From: Pollenia angustigena
Lineage: Eukaryota; Arthropoda; Insecta; Diptera; Polleniidae
Direction: 5' to 3'
DNA: 64,000 nucleotides
NCBI GenBank assembly: GCA_930367215.1
Contig: OV884056.1
Span: 124,928,053-124,992,052, forward strand
Position 1 is the stretch's first letter; each line of letters opens with the position of its first letter. A model generated the notes under the pieces. That model was not told where the DNA came from. It did not search any database and was given only the letters and a program-made list of their open reading frames with translations. Both the position numbers and the translations under genes were made by a program. Positions 56,325 to 64,000 of this stretch are shown here, piece after piece.

Positions 56325-57811
56325 CACCCTTATTGTGTTTGGCGTAGTCGAAAAACGACAGGTGTCGTAGTTGCAGTCGTATTCACATTTTTATGTTACC
56401 GTCTAAAATTTTCGACTAGCAAAATTTTGTAAAAGAATCACAATGTAAAAGGATACACTTAATTAAATTATTTTGAAACACCCTGTTAAAGATCTGTCAA
56501 ACAAGTGTTTGAATTAAAAATAATACGCATAGTAAAATTGTTGGTAAAATTTTTGTATTATTTTACTTGTGGTTTTCTTCCGCAACCCCGTAACTCCAAA
56601 ACAACTTCTTTTCAGGAGAGACAAAATACTTTTTACCAAATATTCGAAACTTTTTGCTATATATTCTTATATAATCCAAGAATTAGGAAAGATTCCGATA
56701 TTCCGCCAAACAAAAAAAATGCAAAATTGTAAGACGGTATACCGTATATTTATATTAATTAAAACAAAATAAAAATTAAAACATTTTCCTTTTTATTAAG
56801 TCTTCAAGTTCAAAATTTTTTTTTTATTTCTAGTTCGGTTTTGCGTATTTCTAAATGAGCTTTTCTGTTTTTCTCTTTGCTTTAGAGTTCCGCCTTATAT
56901 AAACCGATTTCTCCTCTTTAGCATTCTCCGTGTGTAACGTTCCGATTCCGATAATTTATTTTTCAAATTTAGCATAACTATTTTTGCAGTTTTACTTGTT
57001 GTTCTAAAAGCCCTAGTTTCGCTTGTTTTTATTTTTTCTAAGCAGAGGTATCACAGGTGAAGTACTCGGGCTTTCAACTTCGGTAATGCCAGTTTTTGTG
57101 TCTAAATTTAGCTCGGGGTCTGGTGAAATCCTTCGCTTTCTCTTAATTCCAAATGGATATTTATGTTCGACAATAGCACGCATGTCTAATAGATCAATTG
57201 CTGCTTCTTCGACAGATGAAAATGTATTTTGTTTGAACCGCCCACCACCTGTTGCATAGCTTTCAGCTTTGTTATGAGTGAGTTTTTTCTTCAATTTAAA
57301 TTTTAAATCGGCTTATAGCTTCATCTAACCCTCTCCGGAATGGCAATATAAATTTTCGGATACGGTGTTCCACTCCTCTTTAATATTGGTTTGCTTAAAT
57401 TTTTTTTGGAAGGCCTTTGCCAAAAAAGGTTTTTGCTCCATTATTGCTACTTACTTCGCAAATTTTGAGGCAGTTGTGAGATTTATCCTAAAATATATAC
57501 CAGAGTTAGGTACACAAGCACATAAAAACTAAATTATATTTCAATGATATTAAATTTTTTGCATGTTTACATTTTATTTCCTTCCATTGAAATTATTTCT
57601 CAAATAATTTTAATAACGTCGTGACCAAAATGTTTAACGACAATTTTTTACACTTTTGACTGACAAATACGCCAAACACTGTACTGTTTTGACGTCGTTT
57701 TTGTAATAGATTTGAAAAGTGTCGTATTCATTGGCGTTTTTCGCCAATCACGGTACCGTTTTAAAAAAACGACTAATTTACGACGCAAAAACGCCAAAGA
57801 CAATAAGGGTG
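56325..57811. mobile_element. 1.49-kb element with CACCCTTATTGTGTTTGGCG termini, TSD ATT
   Basis: The left end CACCCTTATTGTGTTTGGCG and right end CGCCAAAGACAATAAGGGTG are inverted copies; ATT flanks both (56322-56324; 57812-57814). Subterminal regions are rich in AAAACGAC/GTCGTTTT. A second internal pair (CAAATACGCCAAACACTG near 57661) echoes the terminus. It encodes a degraded SANT/MADF-like protein, but no transposase. The MITE at 52637-52776 shares its ends. Confidence 0.85.
57013..57441 (-). pseudogene. SANT/Myb-like DNA-binding protein remnant
   Basis: From ATG 57441 the minus strand, allowing frame changes, reads FQKKFKQTNIKEEWNTVSEN, LKFKLKKKLTHNKAESYATG and GGRFKQNTFSSVEEAAIDLL, ending in a basic tail (IKRKRRISPDPE). 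The spaced Trp, the LK.K.K segment and the TGGG motif are those of the Myb/SANT-like proteins found in insects, including the second gene of PIF/Harbinger elements. In-frame stops occur near 57395, 57385 and 57315. Whether this was the element's own accessory gene is inference. Confidence 0.55.
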
Positions 57812-58397
57812 ATTGTTTAGATATGAGATATGGATGAGGGTTTATATGGAACGTATAGTTTATTTTGGACCTATCTGGACAACATTTTGTCATGACTAAG
57901 TAGCTATCGTAAAAGTCATTGTCGCCAATTTGTATGTAAATACTAATATTTTTAAGGAAGCTGGCATTAAAAGCTTTTTCGGGAGAATGATTTGTATGGG
58001 AGCTATGTTCAAAAATAGAAAGTTTACAATACAATTTGATAAGCTGATTTTGATTGCAATAAAATTAGTTTAGTTTGGACCAAATTTAATCTTGCCGATG
58101 TAATAAGATGGCTTTTGTAAAATTATGGACCAATTCGTTCCATTTTTAATAGGCTTCGTCCTTGTACCAGTCAGGGCCTCTGGGACAAATTTCATCAAAT
58201 TGTCTCCGAATTTGCGATCTGTGTGCACAAGGTTGCATGGACCGCCAGCCGGCCGGACGGACATCGTTAGATCGACTCAGAAAGTGATTCTGAGCCGATC
58301 TTATGAATTATTTGGAATTATTTCTTATTATATTCCTAATTTATTTTCTTTAAACTAATTTATTTATTATTTACATATGTATGTTCATATTTTTTAA

Positions 58398-58692
58398 TTA
58401 CAATAAATCATCTTCAGTACTGAATTCTTCCAAAAAAATATTGCCGCTCAACGAAACATTTGTTTCGTCATCTTTAACTGGTACATTTTCTCTCAGTATA
58501 TATTTCTCAACTTCTTCTTCTTGTTTGAAGATAACAACGGATCTGAGGAATGTATTAAATGAGTCATTAAATCTTTATGAGTGTCGTCGTGACGTTTTTC
58601 TCGTATGGGAAAGTCTGGTTTTTCTCACGATTTTGTGGTTGGCTTCCAATGCTTCTTCGGACAAGCACCCTGAAATTTATTTTAGTTATTAG
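58398..58692 (-). pseudogene. Transposase C-terminal fragment with a Transib/RAG1-like E-motif
   Basis: The minus strand reads SGCLSEEALEANHKIVRKTR then LSHTRKTSRR, and after a frame change DLMTHLIHSSDPLLSS, then in the first frame QEEEVEKYILRENVPVKDDE and a stop at 58398. The spacing SEEA.EA.NK..R..R..HTRK.SR...DL...L..SSDPL parallels the C-terminal block of the two Transib fragments, but the NHK variant suggests a related, separate family. Nothing upstream is recognisable. Confidence 0.5.
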
Positions 58693-58754
58693 TTACGTTT
58701 CATTATAATTACATAAAGCCACTTTTATGCCTTAATATTTCTTATTATGTTCCT

Positions 58755-59510
58755 AGTTTATTTTTTTTAACTAATACAATCTATGAAAATTTGAGCGAAA
58801 CTCACGAAAATAGCATTTTTTTAAATACATTTTTTTGTTTCAAGTTGTGGTTTCTTGTAGTTATTAGAAAACAGTCTAAATATTCGAAATCAGAAAAAAA
58901 CCCATAGACGGTATTTTTTTTTTTTTTTATTTTTAATATTTCATCAAAGTTAGGAAATTTTTAGAGCTTAAGTAAATAATAAGCATTTTTAAAACCAATA
59001 AAAAATATGTATGGGAGCATAATTCCCCTAAAAATTTTTTATAGTTGGTTTAGAATATAGTTAGGTGTTACAGAAAAAAATATTAATCTCGTAATCCAGA
59101 AAATGAAGTTTTTACAATTATTTTCTTGAAACAATAAAAAACCAAGGGCATTTGTGATTTTAGCGCCCTCTTATGCCGTAAAATGCAGGCAAACACAAAA
59201 AATTTTTTATACATATTTTGATTTTTGTTGTTTTTTATTAAACGGAATAAGTTTGAATTAATATTTCACAGTATTTGTAGTTAATTGTCTTTTAAACTCC
59301 TGAAAACTATGCAAATTTGAGCAAAAATCATTTAAATAGCCATTTAAAAAAAAATTTTTTTTTTTTCAAGTTGTGGTAAAATTTTTTTCAATTGTTTTTC
59401 TTGGAGTTATTAGAAAACAGTTTAAATATTCGAAATCAGAAAAAAACCCATAGACGATATATTTTTTTTTTTTAATATTCCATCAAATTTAGAAAATTTT
59501 TAGAGCTTAA
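58755..59510. repeat. Direct repeat of about 300 bp, two copies, the second split
   Basis: 58790-59060 and 59275-59510 share long stretches (AATATTCGAAATCAGAAAAA, ACCCATAGACG.TAT, AATTTTTAGAGCTTAA). The second copy continues at 61187 (TAAGTAAATAATAAGCATTTTT) after the Harbinger insertion. Both copies are followed by a similar GCGCCCTCT.. segment (59163 and 61393), so the unit is about 480 bp. Confidence 0.85.
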
Positions 59511-60029
59511 CAGTCTAATTCATAAACACTTCATTGCAGCTTTATAAGTCATTAATAAGCAAAAGTCGAAAAAAGAGTATTTATAAATGTTTAATAGCCT
59601 ATTAAACGTTTAATAAACGTTTCATATATTTGAAATATTTATTGTAGCCTTTACCCTACTTTAAGCGTTTAATAAACTGATATTTCAATGTTTGTTAAAA
59701 TAAAATTTTAATAATTGCATGAAAAATTAAACATTTTTGTCTTCTTATTTATTTTAATAAAAAAAGTTTAATACTAATATTTGAATTAATTTTATATAAA
59801 ATAAGCAGCTTGATGGATTTTTTTGTTAAAAATAACGTGGGGAGATACTTATGTATGTTCTCTGTTAAAACTTAAAGTCGTTATAAGTTTTTGCATAAAA
59901 AGCTATTAAGATTTATTTCAAATAATGTAAACCTCTTTTTTTACCATTCATTACACTTATATTTCAAAATGTCTTTCAAATAGCACAAAAAGTGACAAAT
60001 GAAGCAAAACAATGAAAACTGTAAAATTA

Positions 60030-60171
60030 GTCTGGGTTCACACTATGAAAGTTTTCTTTCAGAAAGTCTGAGTTTATAGATGAGAGGGGAAGAGATCATG
60101 ATTTTTTCTCTCCTCTGTCACCCATAAACTCAGACTTTCTGAAAGAAAACTTTCATAGTGTGATCCCAGAC
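60030..60171. mobile_element. 142-bp hairpin MITE, TSD TTA, inside Harbinger
   Basis: GTCTGGGTTCACACTATGAA...AGAGAGG-type arms fold back almost perfectly around a loop of about 20 bp (60096-60115). TTA flanks both ends (60027-60029; 60172-60174). Confidence 0.92.
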
Positions 60172-60355
60172 TTAAGGATATCAGGAAATGCTAGAGCTAG
60201 ATATCTCTAAATATATTCGAGACATCAAAAAAGGTATTAAATGTTAAAAAATGTGCCTGCTAGAAACTTAAAAACTAATTTTAGCAATTACCAAAAAAGC
60301 GATAATAACAAATTAAATTGAAGTTAAAAAAACAATTCGTAGATTTAAGATGATG

Positions 60356-60560
60356 CAGCCGATCTTCATGGGTTCTCTCAAGCAACAGTGTGTAGAATTT
60401 CAGCCAGAGTGGCTTAGCTCGCTGGGGCAATAGAAAAATTAAAATGCCTTCATCTCTTATAGAGGAAGCAATCCTAATGAGAGAATTTAAGACATTTAAA
60501 AATTTCCCAAACGTTATTGGTGCGCACATACAAAACAAAAAAAAAAAAACGCCGCAAATT
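60356..60560 (+). pseudogene. Harbinger transposase remnant
   Basis: Plus-strand pieces: DLHGFSQATVCRISARVA (60361-60414), a stop and frame change, then WGNRKIKMPSSLIEEAILMR and EFKTFKNFPNVIGAHI (about 60423-60530). The last normally reads FPNVIGAIDGTHI; the missing residues remove the first catalytic aspartate. The order and spacing fit the N-terminal part of PIF/Harbinger transposases. The C-terminal half is gone. Confidence 0.8.
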
Positions 60561-61189
60561 TTGCCCATTATATAAACAGAAAGGGTTACTATACCCTGAA
60601 TGTTCAGGTAAATGAAAACATTTGAGCTTAAAATATTTTGGCAGTTATATGTGTTAAAACCTAGGAGGTTTTATTTTCAAAACCTCTGGTTAAATTTGGT
60701 AAAATTATTCATTAAACATAAAGCTGTATAATCTCTTTAGGAACATACAGAGTTAAAGCAGTAAAAATTTGATATTGAAAAATGACTTACATATTTTGCT
60801 TCTATTTCAATAGTATGTATTTTATTAACAAAAAAAAAAAAAAAAAACATAAAATTAATTCAAATATAACGTTTTAAAAATAGAAATTCATTTTAAATTG
60901 AAAACAAAACAGAAATTCACTTAAAATTCGTTCGTTGTATGATATTTTTAGTTACTCGTATCGTTTCATCCCTAGTTGTATGCATCACTATTACAAAAAT
61001 TACAATTAAAATATCATGATGTTGCCAACATAATAATACAAAAGCAATATAAACGTTAAATTGTTAATCCACTCCTATTAAGCGTTTATAAATTAGATTT
61101 TTTATTAATGATTTATAAAACAAAAAGTGTTTGATAACTATTGTATTCATTAAAGCTGAAACAAGAAATTTTTATGAATTAGACCGTAA

Positions 61190-62750
61190 GTAAATAATAA
61201 GCATTTTTCAAACCAATAAAAAAACACTTATGAGAAAATAATTCAATAAAATTTGTTTACCGTTAGTTCTAAATATAGTAAACTACTACAGAAAAAAATT
61301 TCAATCTCGTGCTTTAAAAAACAACAGTTTTCCTAAAGCATGTAAAACTCAAGTAGTTGTTTGGCCATTTTTACTATAAATTCTCAAACTTTGGCGCCCT
61401 CTAGCGCCGCCAAAAGAAGTTAAATCTTAAAAATTCTTCAAAATTAATTTTAATTATTTTGTTATCTATCGATCTGTACATTTTTAAGTACAATATAAGA
61501 TTTTTTTTTTTTTGATTTATGTCTATGGGCCAAAGCACTGTGCTGCGACGCACAGAGGAGTATTTGGCCTGAAAAGCTGGCCAAAAAGGCAAAATTGAAT
61601 TTTAAGAAATCTTAAGAACTAAGTACGCAACTCGACAGACAACAATATTTTACATTATATTGTAAATTTTGAAGACTTTTAGTTGCGATTTGTAGCTCTG
61701 AGACCCTGCTAAAGTCGGGAAAGTGAAAAAAATTAAATGAGATTTAAATGTTTTTTTCGGTTTCTGGATGTTTATATGATATTTTTTTGTGGCTAAACGA
61801 ATAAGGGTTTAACAAAGATTATTTTTTTCGCTGAAAGGTTTGATCAAAAGTTATTTAAAAAAGAAAAAATATTTAAAATATGTTGAATATTCATGTTGAA
61901 ACAATTCGTTCAAAAGCTAAAAAAAAACAAATTATACACTTTTTTTTTTGCATAAAAAGGAAAAAAAGAGGTTTTTAAAAGTGAGGTTAGCATGTCTACG
62001 AATTATGTTTGATACCACAATAAAATTTGGAATCTCTAATTTTAGAATCAAAAAAAAAAGTGTGCGCAAGTTTGCGCCATTATTTTTGACGATTTTTTTA
62101 AATTTTCACATTTCTTCTATTTTTGCTCATCGGGCACTTTTTCTTATACCTTTATATCGTCATAAACTTTTATATATTTTGAGTTATTGATTTCAACTGT
62201 TATTCACATCACTTTTAACACTTCACAATATTAATACCTACCTATATGTAATTATAAATTGCAAAAATTCTTAATTATCCATAATAGTTTTAAGGGAATG
62301 TCCCACACATCCCCATAAAATATATTTTTATTTAGCTGCTCTACAAAACATTATTTGTTAAAAAAATAAATATATGTACGTACCTAATAGAATAATTATT
62401 AACCTTTATGTCAACAGCTACATACCTGGGTATGTATATGAAAAAAATTAAAATAAAATAATATTGCATGTTTATTTCAAAGATGTAAGAGTTTTACAAA
62501 AAAGCTTTATCATCAGAAACCATCACACTTCTTCTTCCTGACACCGATGATGCAGCTAATGAGGATACACATACGACATAATAATTAGTAAGGAATTTTT
62601 ATTAGTTTAACTTGTCCGTTTATAAAGTATTAAATAATATAAAATAAATATAATAAAGCCTTTTTTCATAAAAAAATACTGTTTTATAAGAGCCTTACAA
62701 TTTTCAAATTTTTTTTTTTTTAATTAGACTGTAAATCATATGTATGTATG
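61190..62750. other. AT-rich stretch, end of host repeat then unassigned DNA
   Basis: 61190-61420 continues the host repeat of 58755-59510. Around 61525-61590 there is a GC-richer patch with GGCCAAAGCACTGTGCTGCGACG and GGCCAAAAAGGC phrases, source unknown. No genes recognised. Confidence 0.45.
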
Positions 62751-64000
62751 TACATTAGAGTGGGTCAATTTGTTCGGGCCCAAAAAAAGGGACAAAGCGT
62801 ATAGCAAAATCGTAATCTACGGAAAATTCTAAGAACTTTTCCTAAAGAAACCATGGTTCGAAAATCAAAATCGAGCTTCCGGATTTTGACTTGAAAGTTT
62901 GGTGCTCAGGAAATCTGAAAAAAATAATACTTTTTTGGAAATATTTATTGCAATTGATGAATAGTTGGCCTGTATCGCTGAAAGAGGGCTTGTTTAAGAG
63001 GAAATTTTCTCAGCTTTCTATATCTGTGCTCATTTTCAGAAAATTCTGTGCATAAATAATTGGTTAGGAGATTTTTGTCAAAATGTTCATAGTCAAGCTG
63101 GTAAAATAAAAAAAAATTTATTTTATTTTTTTTTTTAACCCAATTTTCTATTTTAAATTCACTACCTTTTAAAAAAGAAACTAAATGAAAAAAATAAAAT
63201 AAAATTACTCAATAAAAATTTTTCTCATTTTGCGAAGCACTAATGGTAGGTACATTTAAAAAAATAAGCGCAATGTTATGCGCAACGCAATAAGGCATAC
63301 AGAAATGCAGTAAACTATATAAGTGAAAGAACTCTCAACAACTTAAAAAAAATAACATTTCAAGTGCTACGGCATTCCCTTACTACGAAGCAGGTTTTTA
63401 AGGGAGAATACTAAAAAATAACTGTATCAGTGTGTAAAGCTGATCGTTACATCTAACAATTTTTATTTGTTGTGTCATAAATGTATTGCTTCAAAGTGGG
63501 AACTCGCCATATAAAATTCATGTCTTCCTTACATACCTGCTTTGTTCGAGGCTCCATTTTTTTATGGGGTACGATTTCAATAAAATTGTATTTAAAAGAA
63601 AAAATACTGGCCAAACCAGAAATTAAACCATTACATCCTGGGTCACAAGGCGCAACATAACCTTTAAACCATCACAGCACTTATTAACTAATGCGCTAAA
63701 TACGAGTTTTTGTACATTTTTTAAATATTGCTGGCTATTCTTGAAAACGCGTAAAAAAGTGAAAATTTTTGTTTACCATACATTTCTAAAATCGAATAAA
63801 CGTGAGAATTTTTACCTTAAATTGTGTGAACGATAGAATTACAAAGTTTTCAGTTTCTCATTACCTACTTATTTTTTGTTTTTAAATTATGGCCCTTATT
63901 ATGTAAAACGCAACGCCAAAGAATTACATTGAAAGCATAACAAATTCATAAATATTTTGTAATTTTGTTGTTGCTTTCTTCAAAAATTCGTGTACCGTTT
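62751..64000. other. Unassigned DNA, possible element left end at 62753
   Basis: GTACATTAGAGTGGGTCAATTTG at 62751 resembles the TA-CATTAG start of the element at 22940, and 62755-63050 has a more even base composition than the flanks. I could not find a right end before 64000. No coding content recognised. Confidence 0.35.

Larger units (their letters stand above)
56148..58310. repeat. Dispersed non-coding repeat, interrupted by the element at 56325-57811
   Basis: It begins AACAAGTAAGAAAGTATAAT and CGGTCAAGCCGGCCATGTG, breaks at 56321, resumes at about 57812 (TTTAGATATGAGATATGG), and ends with CCAGCCGGCCGGACGGACATC and GTTAGATCGACTCAG. The last motif also occurs at 41725. I believe this to be one of the common non-coding repeats of higher flies; that is recollection, not a search. 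Confidence 0.5.
59511..61186 (+). mobile_element. PIF/Harbinger element, 1.68 kb, TSD TAA
   Basis: The termini are CAGTCTAATTCATAAA and (inverted) CGGTCTAATTCATAAA. TAA flanks both sides (59508-59510; 61187-61189), and the first copy of the host repeat at 58970-58985 shows the uninterrupted target AGAGCTTAAGTAAATAAT. Transposase remains are at 60356-60540. A 142-bp MITE is inserted at 60030-60171. A TAA duplication together with Harbinger-type coding remains makes the class firm. Confidence 0.92.

Noticed and set aside
60281..60568. 95-codon minus-strand frame
   Set aside because: The opposite strand carries Harbinger motifs (HGFSQATVCRIS, FPNVIGA), so the minus frame is a shadow.
1..64000. 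CRISPR arrays, operons, prokaryotic promoters or ribosomal RNA genes
   Set aside because: No regularly spaced short repeats with unique spacers, no gene clusters on one strand with close spacing, and no rRNA-like sequence; the DNA is plainly eukaryotic.

Overview
This 64 kb window is AT-rich, intron-bearing eukaryotic DNA, very probably from an insect and most likely a higher fly. The grounds are short introns of 55-142 bp, Jockey-, CR1- and I-type LINEs, piggyBac, Transib, hAT, Harbinger and Helitron elements, and CATACATATGTA-type simple repeats. The organism call is inference. I recognise no clear single-copy host gene. The only gene-like segment not obviously part of a transposon is a spliced THAP-domain fragment at 28.8-29.2 kb. 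The window is best read as a transposon graveyard with nested insertions, many of which can be dated relative to one another from target-site duplications (TSDs).

Layout. 0-3 kb: two and a bit copies of a 570-bp tandem repeat carrying a tRNA-like pol III promoter, then AT-rich filler. 3.1-7.1 kb: a piggyBac element whose spliced transposase gene is broken by frameshifts and by a 5'-truncated LINE that landed inside its C-terminal cysteine-rich domain. 8.1-16.7 kb: a very large fold-back element whose left arm has been split by a TA-flanked element, by a Helitron that itself holds a LINE, and by a nearly full-length CR1-type LINE. 16.9-21.4 kb: a hAT element (8-bp TSD) holding an I-type LINE and a small inverted-repeat element. 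22.2-27.0 kb: four levels of nesting with a hAT element in the middle. 27.3-28.8 kb: a Helitron with helicase remains. 30.7-34.9 kb: a 4.2-kb hAT element with a three-exon transposase gene and a 1.66-kb TA-flanked fold-back inside it. 36.4-39.7 kb: two more hAT transposase fragments and a fold-back around a GC-rich 82-bp tandem repeat. 40-41.7 kb: the 5' half of a Jockey LINE.

The most striking unit is at 42,857-46,489: a 3.6-kb element with about 520-bp terminal inverted repeats, a 3-bp TTA duplication and one gene that, after removal of a single 106-bp intron, encodes an unbroken 619-residue protein. I recognise the protein as a widespread, poorly named arthropod family with DDE-transposase-like features. 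It is the only large reading frame here that looks intact. Right next to it (46.7-49.0 kb), and again at 54.2-55.0 kb, are remains of Transib transposases, the DNA-transposon relatives of RAG1. A third fragment with a similar E-motif lies at 58.4-58.7 kb.

51.3-52.2 kb is a GC-rich island with the layout of an LTR on the minus strand (TATA box, initiator, polyadenylation signal, six copies of an 18-bp motif). 52.6 kb and 56.3-57.8 kb hold a hairpin MITE and a larger relative with the same termini. 59.5-61.2 kb is a PIF/Harbinger element with a TAA duplication, transposase remains and a second MITE inside it. The last 2.5 kb shows nothing I can name.
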